A DNA stretch of 15,157 bases from Methanoregula sp. GTDB taxonomy: Archaea; Halobacteriota; Methanomicrobia; Methanomicrobiales; Methanospirillaceae. Under the pieces are notes generated by a model. The model made no database searches. It was not told the DNA's origin and was given only the letters and a program-made list of their open reading frames with translations. The stretch spans positions 32,463-47,619 of the forward strand of contig PNBP01000039.1 in NCBI GenBank assembly GCA_003136075.1. Reading direction: 5' to 3'. Below, piece by piece: positions 7,198 to 14,438 of this stretch (its first letter is position 1; every line of letters begins with the position of its first letter). The position numbers were made by a program, and so were the translations under genes.

Positions 7198-7215
7198 GAC
7201 TGTACGAGAAATATT

Positions 7216-7389
7216 ATGTATGGATCAAATTTTGGCGGTCGCGGTCCCAGAGACTCCGGCCCACGTGAAATGACGAAAGTTACCTGTTCAGACTGTGGAA
7301 AAGAATGCGAAGTTCCATTCAAGCCAACCGAGGGAAGGCCAGTGTATTGTCAGGAATGCCTGCCGAAACACCGGAAACCCCGGTTTTAA
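7216..7389 (+). CDS. CxxC-x17-CxxC mini zinc-binding protein
   Basis: This 57-residue protein has a Gly/Arg-rich N-terminal tail and one zinc-ribbon-like domain. The cysteine pairs are C24-SD-C27 and C45-QE-C48, separated by exactly 17 residues, which is the defining spacing of the CxxC-x17-CxxC family common in methanogens and some bacteria. An additional cysteine is at position 31. The C-terminus is basic (KHRKPRF). Such proteins are thought to bind nucleic acid or partner proteins through the zinc fold, but the function is not established. The gene appears leaderless, has its own terminator and is convergent with the RMD1-family gene. Confidence 0.88.
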   Translation: MYGSNFGGRGPRDSGPREMTKVTCSDCGKECEVPFKPTEGRPVYCQECLPKHRKPRF

Positions 7390-7412
7390 TTGTATAATTA
7401 CATAAATTCTTC

Positions 7413-7420
7413 TTTTTTTT
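7413..7420 (+). terminator. T8 terminator after the zinc-protein gene
   Basis: A T8 run preceded by CTTC lies 24 bases past the TAA stop. It ends the rightward transcript before the convergent gene. Confidence 0.55.
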
Positions 7421-7510
7421 GCCGATTCGTAAAACAATTTTTGTGTTCAGGATACTTCATGTACCATTCATTTTAGTTACAGAGTCCCGTTATCCAGACG
7501 TGAATTCGTG

Positions 7511-7518
7511 AAAAAAAA
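7511..7518 (-). terminator. T8 terminator of the RMD1-family gene
   Basis: A8 on the plus strand reads as T8 on the minus strand, 17 bases past the TAA stop at 7535-7537. Confidence 0.55.
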
Positions 7519-7534
7519 GGTCTGGCCCTTTTGG

Positions 7535-8596
7535 TTACCGGATACTCTGCCAGATCGCAAGCCCGAACTCAAGCGCGATGAGAATGATGATGACCCATTC
7601 AAGGAAGTTTGAGTGCTGGATGCGGACTTCATCGGAAAGCATGGAGTAATTCTCCCGTATGACATCGATCTTGCGGCTCACGCTCTCGCTCCATTGGCTG
7701 CTCCGGAGCACTTTTAACGCTGTCGCGTAGATCCGGGCATAATACACATCCTCGGTGACCTTGATCAGGTTGTCCACTTTTTCAATAATCTCTGAAATTT
7801 CCGCATACGTCTTCATCTGGTTTGTCATGATGGTGTGATACTGGCGGCTCCTGCGGAACGGGGACAGGCGATCCGCATGCTCGATATCGTCATACATTTT
7901 CTCCATCTGGCGTGTCAGTTCACGGTCATAATACCGGAGCTCAAGCACCTGAACATTCGCAAATTCAATCAGGTCGATAAGATCCGTTGAGCTTTCAGGA
8001 GTGCAGAGTAATGCTGAATCCCAGGAGAGCACCGCAAGATCATCGGTGGTATAGCTCATCGTGTTCCGGGTAATTTCCTCGCGGATTTGAGGGGAGACAT
8101 GTGTCCGCTCTCCGATCAGGAGCGGCACGGGGTCGATGGTATCATCCCGGCGGTCTGTCACGTAGATAGTATAATCTTCATAGAAATCCGGGTTGATGGC
8201 AAAATTCCGGATATGCGGTTTGATGATCTCGCCAAGGGTTTTGAGGTATCGGATAAAATATTCTGAAAGTCCTTCCTGGCCGGCGAATAAAAATGCGAGC
8301 TCTTCCAATGCTGAGTAATCGGCATGAGCATTTTCGAAGATAAAACAGAGGCTGATCACCCCGATATCGTAGATCCGTGCCACTGCAGTAAATTCAAAGT
8401 GCCGGCCATTCCGCTCAACCTGGATAGGAAGCATTCGTATGAGGAGCGGGGGGTCCTCGATCATAATGGATTTTGGCTTAACCCGGAGAAAACTCGTCCG
8501 TGCGGTAAAATAGTTCTCTGCAAGGGATCGTTCGAGCCAGTCAAGGTCAATTTCCCTGCCGATATCATAGATGCGATAAAAACGCAGCGAAATCAT
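7535..8596 (-). CDS. RMD1/YagE family protein (DUF155, COG1723) with C-terminal membrane anchor
   Basis: The 353-residue product matches the DUF155 family, whose yeast members RMD1 and RMD8 are tied to meiotic division and whose mitochondrial member RMND1 supports mitochondrial translation; the archaeal role is unknown. The core domain runs from about residue 50 to 280, including the helical stretch FANVQVLELRYYDREL (about 218-233). A long helical, probably coiled segment follows, then a single C-terminal helix (about 330-350) leaving only a few residues beyond it, as in tail-anchored family members. The start at 8596 has a strong Shine-Dalgarno, AAAGGAGGTT (8606-8615), and a TATA-like CTTTTATCC on the minus strand near 8668-8676. 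It is probably a single-gene unit, though the broken tspO gene lies upstream in the same direction. Confidence 0.88.
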   Translation of the reverse strand: MISLRFYRIYDIGREIDLDWLERSLAENYFTARTSFLRVKPKSIMIEDPPLLIRMLPIQVERNGRHFEFTAVARIYDIGVISLCFIFENAHADYSALEELAFLFAGQEGLSEYFIRYLKTLGEIIKPHIRNFAINPDFYEDYTIYVTDRRDDTIDPVPLLIGERTHVSPQIREEITRNTMSYTTDDLAVLSWDSALLCTPESSTDLIDLIEFANVQVLELRYYDRELTRQMEKMYDDIEHADRLSPFRRSRQYHTIMTNQMKTYAEISEIIEKVDNLIKVTEDVYYARIYATALKVLRSSQWSESVSRKIDVIRENYSMLSDEVRIQHSNFLEWVIIILIALEFGLAIWQSIR

Positions 8597-8605
8597 GGTT
8601 GTCGT

Positions 8606-8615
8606 AACCTCCTTT
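8606..8615 (-). promoter_or_regulatory. Strong Shine-Dalgarno of the RMD1-family gene
   Basis: On the minus strand this reads AAAGGAGGTT, with 11 bases between GGAGG and the ATG at 8596. It is among the best ribosome-binding sites in the window. Confidence 0.6.
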
Positions 8616-8748
8616 CATAAAACCGGGGAATTTCAAATGGTATGATAGTATGATGAGCAGGGGATGGGATAAAAGATTACCGCCCCGTTCGGTGAAGGAA
8701 ATAGGGTTCTTTTTGTCAACCAGAAACTCAGGGACCGATAAACACCGG

Positions 8749-9234
8749 CTAATTGAGCAGAAAAATTAATGTATTCAATACCGTTGCAAAGCAGACCCAG
8801 AGTTCATACGGGACAAGCAACCATACAGCAGGTTTTGATACGCCATAGAATGCGTATATCGTAGCACCAACGAGCAGGAGAAGGATCACGATAACGATAA
8901 GTCCGCCTCCGATTGAATGTCCCCCAAAAAAGACCAGTGACCAGAGCAGATTAAACCCCATCTGGAGAGAGAACAGGACTACACTCTGCCGTTCACGGGC
9001 TGTCTGAATACCGTTGCGGAGAATCAGCCAAAGGGAGATACCCATCAGGATATAAAGAATCGTCCAGACCGGACCAAATACCCAGTTTAGGGGATTAATT
9101 ACGGGTTTCTGAAGGGTTGTATATCACGCGGGGATCGCAGAGATGGTAAATACCGATCCCACAACACCGGTGCCAAGGGGGATCGCAAGACACACGATAA
9201 ATAATATGCCGGACCGGATAGATTTGAGTTCCAT
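8749..9234 (-). pseudogene. tspO: TspO/MBR family membrane protein interrupted by an in-frame TGA
   Basis: TspO proteins are small five-helix membrane proteins that bind porphyrins and related ligands. Reading from the ATG at 9234, a 161-codon frame covers the whole family length. An N-terminal helix (residues about 5-30) is followed by the family's second-helix region, including LQKPVINPLNWVFGPVW and ILYILMG, and three further helices to the end. Codon 37 (9126-9124) is TGA where the family motif has tryptophan (Pro-x-Trp-Tyr), a TGG-to-TGA change. No other stop or frameshift is present. Gene callers would probably begin at the internal ATG at 9045 and report a 98-residue fragment lacking the first helix and most of the conserved motif. 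It could be a recent pseudogene, a sequencing error, or a gene read through at low level. Confidence 0.85.
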
Positions 9235-9413
9235 ATTCTGACAATCAATAAAACTCCTGGTCTGGGAAATACTTTTTTGTTGTATTTTTACCCTTCCCGA
9301 CAAAGCCAGGCTGTCAGGAGTTTTCCCTTCAATCCGTATAATATATCAGAAGAGGATACCATTACTGCAATAAATCCCTCCGGGTCCTTTGTGAGGCTTA
9401 AAAAAATGCCCGA

Positions 9414-9476
9414 TTATAAAAGCTTTTTGGACCGGTAAAAAAATTACTGGCCGGCAGGGCAGTTGGTTTTTATTTC
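9414..9476 (+). promoter_or_regulatory. Promoter region of the small membrane protein gene
   Basis: Two TATA-like elements are present: TTATAAAAG (9414-9422) and GGTTTTTATTTC (about 9465-9476). The second, about 36 bases before the ATG at 9507, would give a short leader of about ten bases; the first would give about 60. No Shine-Dalgarno is seen, which favours the second. Confidence 0.35.
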
Positions 9477-9506
9477 AATACCATCAACCAATAACCAGAG
9501 TACGGT

Positions 9507-9719
9507 ATGTATACAGATGCATTTTCAATTATCATGGTAGTTCTGATTGGGCTATTAATGGGAACTGCTGTTGGACTTTCTCTTGGGTTCATTCTTGGAA
9601 AGCAAAAGCCAGAATGGTCGGACATGAGCCCCCGGGATAAAAAATTTAATATTGTGCTTTTAACCGTCTGCTCGCTTATCACGATCACCGGGCTTGCATG
9701 GTATTTCCTGATACGCTAA
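9507..9719 (+). CDS. Small membrane protein with two helices, unrecognised
   Basis: The 70-residue product has one helix near residues 7-31, rich in Gly and Leu (VVLIGLLMGTAVGLSLGFIL), a short charged loop (about 32-47, KQKPEWSDMSPRDKK), and a second helix near 48-68 ending in an arginine. The positive loop suggests a hairpin with both ends outside. I do not recognise the family. The ATG at 9507 is the first in frame. It stands alone between tspO (divergent) and the LysE-type gene. Confidence 0.65.
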   Translation: MYTDAFSIIMVVLIGLLMGTAVGLSLGFILGKQKPEWSDMSPRDKKFNIVLLTVCSLITITGLAWYFLIR

Positions 9720-9875
9720 AAGGAATTCCAGATACATTCCCGTAAATCCAATCAAATGCCCGTTATAATTTCAGATGGAAAAAAGAGGATTTCCCAAGTA
9801 GTATTTCATATAGATTTCTGTATGCAAGATTGAAGATGCACAACATGCAACATCTAACGATAAACCGGTGCTTAC

Positions 9876-9884
9876 CATAAAAAC
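9876..9884 (+). promoter_or_regulatory. TATA-like box of the LysE-family gene
   Basis: CATAAAAAC lies about 20 bases before the ATG at 9900, which would give a leaderless or nearly leaderless message. No Shine-Dalgarno is seen in between. Confidence 0.35.
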
Positions 9885-9899
9885 AGGATTTGGCGGTGC

Positions 9900-10529
9900 A
9901 TGGAAACCCTATTGTTTACCCACGGAATAATCATCGGGATTGCGCTAGCAGCACCGGTTGGTCCGATTGCCCTCATCTGTGTCCGTAGGACACTTGCAAA
10001 CGGGAGGATGCATGGCATTATTTCCGGTATGGGTGTAGCAACCGCTGATATCATCTACGCGGCAGTAACCGCGTTTGGTTTTGCCCTGATCTCAGAGTTC
10101 CTCCTCGCCCGCCAGTGGTTTTTCCGGTTGTTTGGCGGAATTGCACTCATCGCTGTAGGAATACGGATATTTCTACGGGTTCCCCCGGATATCACAACCC
10201 CGCAGGGTCAGTCCTCGTATTTTAAGGATTTTGCATCCATGTTTGCCCTTGCGATTGCAAACCCGCTGACAATTCTCTTTTTTACCATTGTTATTCCGGC
10301 TTTTGGCGTAGTTATCAGCGGAGACTCGGTGGTTTCTCCTGCGATATTTGTCACGGGGGTATTTTTTGGGGAGGCCATCTGGTGGATTTTTTTATGCGGA
10401 AGTCTCGGGACAGTGCGAACCTACCTGAACAGAGCCCATCTGCATCTTATCAACCGTCTTTCCGGGATGATTATTGCCGGATTTGGGGCGGTGATGATTC
10501 TCTCTCTTATATTTTCCCCGGACTCATGA
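9900..10529 (+). CDS. LysE/RhtB family exporter
   Basis: The 209-residue protein is a typical LysE-type translocator, a family that exports amino acids and other small solutes from the cytoplasm. The N-terminal helix carries the family motif GIALAAPVGPIALICVRRTL (about residues 13-32), followed by the Gly-rich segment GIISGMGVATADIIYA (about 39-54). Six helices can be placed, with a central hydrophilic loop (about 95-110) containing Pro and Gln, then the conserved ANPLTILFF segment (about 119-127). The substrate cannot be told from sequence. The start at 9900 is the first ATG and appears leaderless. No partner gene is adjacent. Confidence 0.88.
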   Translation: METLLFTHGIIIGIALAAPVGPIALICVRRTLANGRMHGIISGMGVATADIIYAAVTAFGFALISEFLLARQWFFRLFGGIALIAVGIRIFLRVPPDITTPQGQSSYFKDFASMFALAIANPLTILFFTIVIPAFGVVISGDSVVSPAIFVTGVFFGEAIWWIFLCGSLGTVRTYLNRAHLHLINRLSGMIIAGFGAVMILSLIFSPDS

Positions 10530-10617
10530 AATACATCCGAAAACCAAAAAAAACCATGTTATGCAATAAGTAATATCTTGGCACATCATTCTTTTAAAAG
10601 ACAAAGGGGAGAACATT

Positions 10618-11679
10618 TTGGACTTTGAGAACCTCGGGGCACAAACCCATGCTCCACCATCCTGCGCTCATGCTATTCAAAATGAGAACATCATCCACTT
10701 GGATCATCTCACGAAAATTTTCCCCTCAAAGACCAAAGTCGTAAAAGCCGTTGACGATATTTCATTTGATGTCAAAAAAGGTGAGATTTTTGGCCTTCTT
10801 GGCCCAAATGGAGCAGGAAAAAGCACACTGATCCGGATTCTTACGACTCTTTTGACACCGACATCGGGTACAGCCTGTGTGGATACCTTCGATATCATAA
10901 AAGATCCGGAACAGATCCGGGGGATTATTGGTGTCTGCCCCCAGAACGGAACGCTTGATACTGAGCTGTCCGCATACGACAACCTCGAATTTTACGGAAA
11001 ACTCGAAAATGTCGACGATGCTATTCTCGAAGACCGTATCTGGGAACTGCTGGAGATGACAGGACTTTCTGATCGTGCAATGGTACCTGTCCAGACGTTT
11101 TCCGGGGGCATGAGACGAAAACTGGAGATCGTCAGGGCATTCATCCATAAACCGCTTATCCTGTTCCTTGATGAACCAACCATCGGTCTTGACCCGGAAT
11201 CCCGGCGGGAAGTCTGGCAGCAGATTGCCCACCTTAACGCAGCAGAGACCACGATCATCCTGACCACCCATTACATGGATGAGGCAGAGAGACTTTGCCA
11301 GCGCATTGCATTTGTTGACCGGGGCCGGCTCATCGCACTCGACACGATGGAAAACCTGCGTAAACTCATTCCTGCGGGTGACTTGCTCGAAATCGGCGTT
11401 GAAAAAATTGATGAACGGGTGGTCAGCAAAATTAAGGAACATCCGCTCGTGAATTCGGTCAATGTCCTCGAACAGCGGGTAACTATCTCAGTAACGAACG
11501 GCAGCCAGGTACTTCCGGCTATCCTTGCAGTATTTGACGAATATTCCCTCCCGATTCTCTCGATTTCCATCCACTCTCCGTCACTTGAAGATGTATTCAT
11601 CTATCTCACCGGGAAGAAACTGGACAGCGGCACTGAGAATGCCCCTGCACCAGGGACACGGGGGAGGCGTGGGCTGTGA
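10618..11679 (+). CDS. ABC exporter ATP-binding protein (DrrA-like)
   Basis: This 353-residue ATPase powers the exporter formed with the next gene. Motifs in order are Walker A GPNGAGKST (62-70), Q-loop Q109, signature FSGGM (161-165; Phe replaces the usual Leu), Walker B LFLDEP (182-187), and the H-loop His 218 in LTTHYMDEA. A C-terminal extension after about 240 includes the segment SLEDVFIYLTG typical of DrrA-type exporters. The start is TTG at 10618, with AGGGGAG (10605-10611) about six bases upstream; no later start precedes the conserved first strand. It overlaps the permease gene by four bases (GTGA), so the two are translationally coupled. The TATA box is less clear: CTTTTAAAAG at 10591-10600 is too near for a leadered message. 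Confidence 0.93.
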   Translation: MDFENLGAQTHAPPSCAHAIQNENIIHLDHLTKIFPSKTKVVKAVDDISFDVKKGEIFGLLGPNGAGKSTLIRILTTLLTPTSGTACVDTFDIIKDPEQIRGIIGVCPQNGTLDTELSAYDNLEFYGKLENVDDAILEDRIWELLEMTGLSDRAMVPVQTFSGGMRRKLEIVRAFIHKPLILFLDEPTIGLDPESRREVWQQIAHLNAAETTIILTTHYMDEAERLCQRIAFVDRGRLIALDTMENLRKLIPAGDLLEIGVEKIDERVVSKIKEHPLVNSVNVLEQRVTISVTNGSQVLPAILAVFDEYSLPILSISIHSPSLEDVFIYLTGKKLDSGTENAPAPGTRGRRGL

Positions 11680-12764
11680 TACGGGGAGCGATTGCCATAT
11701 TCAAGAGGGATTTTAAAAAATTCCTCAGCAATCCGTTTGTGATTGGCATGACACTGATGATGCCGATTATGTACCTGGTGATCTTCGGCAACGCGATGGG
11801 GGGCACAATCAGCCACATCCCGGTAGGTGTTGTGCAGGAGGGCCCTCCATTCCAGGATACACCTCTTTTTACCAACGCCACCAGCGCTCTCAATTATATT
11901 ACCCAGACGGACGCCCCAAAACTGTTGGATGTGAAGGTATATTCAGATGAGGTAGTTGCCAAACAAGATCTCAAAAACGGGCAGTTGTCCGCGGTAATTG
12001 TATTTCCTTCTGATATATCCAATGACCATGCTGTCCGTTTGTATGTCGATAGCGCTGATTCCATTATCCCGCCGCTCGTGCAGTCTGCTGTTCAGGGTGT
12101 TCTTTTACAACTCGGTGCTCACAACCCGGTCTATGTCGATAAAATATACGGGGATATCAAGTATATCCAGTTCTTTGGCGTCGGTGTTATTATGATGGCA
12201 ATCTTTACCTCCACCATGTTTGGCGGGGGGATTGCTCTCATCAGGGACCGTGAAGCCGGTATTCACGAAGGTTACCTTGTTACACCGGTGAAACGATCGA
12301 GTATCATCTTTGGGATTATCTCCAGCGGGACCGTCCGGGCGTTTATTGCGGGATTTGCCATTTTCTGGATTGATCTCCTCATCACCGGTATTGCCCTCCA
12401 GAACGTGGAAGACTTCTTTTTGGTTGTACTGGTAATCCTGATCGCATGCGTCGGTGTCACCAGCCTTGTCGTTTCCTTTGCGTCCCGGTTCTCCTCCCAG
12501 CAGGAATACACGTCCATTGTTGCATTTCTCAACCTTGTCCTGTTCATGACATCGGGGGCATTCTACCCGGTCATTGGCATGCCGGACTGGCTTCGCTGGA
12601 TCACTACCATCAATCCCGAATACTACGGTGTGCATGCATTGAGGAGCATTATCCTGCGTGGCCAAGGGCTGGAAGTGATCGGCACCGATCTTATCGCGCT
12701 GCTTATTTTTTCCACCGCTATGATCATCCTTGGCATCGCGACCTACCGGAGGACTCTTGAGTGA
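11676..12764 (+). CDS. ABC-2 type exporter permease (DrrB-like)
   Basis: The 362-residue permease forms the membrane part of the exporter. It starts with GTG inside the stop of the ATPase gene. A first helix (about residues 22-42) is followed by a large outward-facing domain of about 120 residues, then five helices in the C-terminal half (about 170-360). The family segment GIALIRDREAGIHEGYLVTP (about 185-204) contacts the ATPase, and the GAFYPVIGMPDWLRW loop (about 292-306) is typical. This layout fits the daunorubicin-resistance or multidrug branch of ABC-2 exporters; the substrate is unknown. No further gene of the operon is visible downstream; a 175-base gap with its own promoter follows. 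Confidence 0.92.
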   Translation: MIRGAIAIFKRDFKKFLSNPFVIGMTLMMPIMYLVIFGNAMGGTISHIPVGVVQEGPPFQDTPLFTNATSALNYITQTDAPKLLDVKVYSDEVVAKQDLKNGQLSAVIVFPSDISNDHAVRLYVDSADSIIPPLVQSAVQGVLLQLGAHNPVYVDKIYGDIKYIQFFGVGVIMMAIFTSTMFGGGIALIRDREAGIHEGYLVTPVKRSSIIFGIISSGTVRAFIAGFAIFWIDLLITGIALQNVEDFFLVVLVILIACVGVTSLVVSFASRFSSQQEYTSIVAFLNLVLFMTSGAFYPVIGMPDWLRWITTINPEYYGVHALRSIILRGQGLEVIGTDLIALLIFSTAMIILGIATYRRTLE

Positions 12765-12876
12765 GAACTACAGAGCAGATAGACTTAACAGAAGATTACT
12801 CTCGTTTTTCTGCCTCGTGCGTGAGTGTCATCTTGCCGTGTGGATGTAAGGAGAACCAGGAACCAGACTATTGACC

Positions 12877-12886
12877 AAAATATATG
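12877..12886 (+). promoter_or_regulatory. TATA box of the surface-protein gene
   Basis: AAAATATATG is a good TATA box. Transcription would start near 12908, leaving a leader of about 32 bases that includes the GAGGA Shine-Dalgarno (12930-12934) before the ATG at 12940. This supports 12940 over the upstream TTG at 12871, which would lie outside the transcript. Confidence 0.5.
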
Positions 12887-12939
12887 TATTAATAATCTCA
12901 ACCTGTATTAAGATTTCAATACATAAACCGAGGAATTAC

Positions 12940-14310
12940 ATGAGTCAGACAATCGGGAATACAACTTGTAATAATCCAATCCGTTTATCATCCGGGGGTT
13001 TCCTGAACCTTCGCCATTCTTTCTTGTGGTACCTGTGCCTTGCTGCAGTAGCCATAGCGGTTATTATAAGTGCACCGGCAATGGCCGGGACAAAATACAT
13101 GGCAGGAAGCCCGGAACTTTCCGCATACATATCCGGAACAAATGAATTCAATCCCGGGCAGGATGTGCCGCTCCAGGTTGTCATTGAAAATAAAGGAGTT
13201 AACCAGTTCAAATTTGTCAAATCCGGTATTGTTGATACTGAGGACCTTTCCAATACGGCAAAACATCTGACGGTGAGTCTGGAAACGGATGACGCTCCGA
13301 TTTTAATCAAATCCGATCCCCAGATGCTTGGAGACCTGCTTGGAAGCAGCAGCGCAACTGCGATATTTAACCTGAAGATTAATCGTGATGCGCCTGCCGG
13401 GATTTATAACCTGCCGGTAACGCTGAACTACACATTCCTGTACCAGGCTGAACAATATGGAGATGACACCATCCAGTATACCTATAAATCAGTTGACGAT
13501 ACGGTTTATCTACCAATAAAAATCAAATCTGATGTCCAGATTGATGTACTGTCGATCGATACCCAAAACCTGAATGTGGGTAATGAGGGATACATCATCT
13601 TAAAGGTCAAAAATACCGGTTATGAAAACGGGGAAAACTCCGTGATCAGGATAGATACAGCTAAGGGCAGCCCCCTTACCCCCACTGAAGGCAGTGCATA
13701 TATCGGGGATTTTGCAGCGGGTTCCACCGCAGACTGCCAGTTCAGGGTGGCAGTATCCAGCGATGCAGAAGCAAAAACGTACCCTCTCGATGTGTATATC
13801 GATTATAAGAATTCTGAACAGGACCAGGTCACTTCAGAGAGAGAGACCATCGGGATTCCGGTCGGAAAGAAAGTGGATTTTGCCATTGCTTATACGAATT
13901 CGACCATCTCACCCGGCGCAAAAAGTGTGATACGGGTCGGCTACCAGAATACCGGTGGAACAACCGCATACAATGCGCAGGCACGCATCAGTGCAGTCGA
14001 TCCCTTCACCAGCAACGACGATACGTCATTTTTAGGAACCATTGCCTCGGGCGAAATAAAGGAGGCATCATTTGATGTATCTGTCGATAAGAGTGCAACG
14101 GTGAAAGATTACGGGATTGATTCCGAAATGAGTTACCGCGACGCACTGGACAACACCTACACCTCAACCCCGATGAAAGTAACCGTCCATATCGTTCCTG
14201 CGAAGGGAGTCGTGGATCTGCTTTCAAACCCGGTGGTCCTGCTGATTGTTGTTCTGGCGATTGCTGCTGCAGGCTATTTCCTGTTTAAGCGGCGGCATAT
14301 TCCCCAGTAA
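12940..14310 (+). CDS. Surface-anchored COG1361-type (S-layer-domain-like) protein
   Basis: From ATG 12940 the protein has 456 residues. A short basic N-terminal part leads to a hydrophobic signal segment (about 29-49) ending AMAG, a plausible signal-peptidase site. The exterior part consists of three or four beta-sandwich repeats of the CARDB/NEW3 kind, seen as recurring motifs such as NPGQDVPLQVVIENKG, NVGNEGYIILKVKNTG and SPGAKSVIRVGYQNTG. A C-terminal helix (about 427-447) is followed by KRRHIPQ, so the chain is anchored in the membrane and faces outward. In methanogens such proteins commonly sit beside RND exporters, as here, and are inferred to be accessory subunits. The frame extends upstream to a TTG at 12871, which is rejected on promoter and Shine-Dalgarno grounds. 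Confidence 0.85.
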   Translation: MSQTIGNTTCNNPIRLSSGGFLNLRHSFLWYLCLAAVAIAVIISAPAMAGTKYMAGSPELSAYISGTNEFNPGQDVPLQVVIENKGVNQFKFVKSGIVDTEDLSNTAKHLTVSLETDDAPILIKSDPQMLGDLLGSSSATAIFNLKINRDAPAGIYNLPVTLNYTFLYQAEQYGDDTIQYTYKSVDDTVYLPIKIKSDVQIDVLSIDTQNLNVGNEGYIILKVKNTGYENGENSVIRIDTAKGSPLTPTEGSAYIGDFAAGSTADCQFRVAVSSDAEAKTYPLDVYIDYKNSEQDQVTSERETIGIPVGKKVDFAIAYTNSTISPGAKSVIRVGYQNTGGTTAYNAQARISAVDPFTSNDDTSFLGTIASGEIKEASFDVSVDKSATVKDYGIDSEMSYRDALDNTYTSTPMKVTVHIVPAKGVVDLLSNPVVLLIVVLAIAAAGYFLFKRRHIPQ

Positions 14311-14328
14311 TCCTTTTTTTGGGGGAAA
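14299..14328 (+). terminator. Possible terminator or hairpin at the end of the surface-protein gene
   Basis: A T7 run follows the TAA stop, flanked by TTCCCC and GGGGAA that could pair around it. The T run lies in the loop, so termination may be partial and let transcription continue into the RND gene. Confidence 0.35.
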
Positions 14329-14438
14329 TACGACCGGAGTGCGTGCGGAGATCTGATAATGGATATCATAATGCGGGAAAGCAGTTCAATACACCGGACA
14401 CATGCCACCAGCATATTGATGGATACTACAGGAACACT

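Noticed and set aside
6969..7199. 76-codon frame in the gap before the zinc-protein gene
   Set aside because: It starts inside the 53-residue gene in another frame, has no Shine-Dalgarno and runs through the TATA box at 7189.
9124..9126. Selenocysteine at the tspO TGA
   Set aside because: The family position is tryptophan, not cysteine, and selenoproteins in methanogens are mainly known from Methanococcales and Methanopyrus.
10762..11442. 226-codon minus-strand frame inside the ABC ATPase gene
   Set aside because: It is the antisense shadow of a clear ATPase with all motifs; the translated product is His- and Cys-rich with no domain.
12105..12665. 186-codon minus-strand frame inside the permease gene
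   Set aside because: It is antisense to a clear ABC-2 permease and its product is unusually polar, as expected from the complement of membrane-helix codons.
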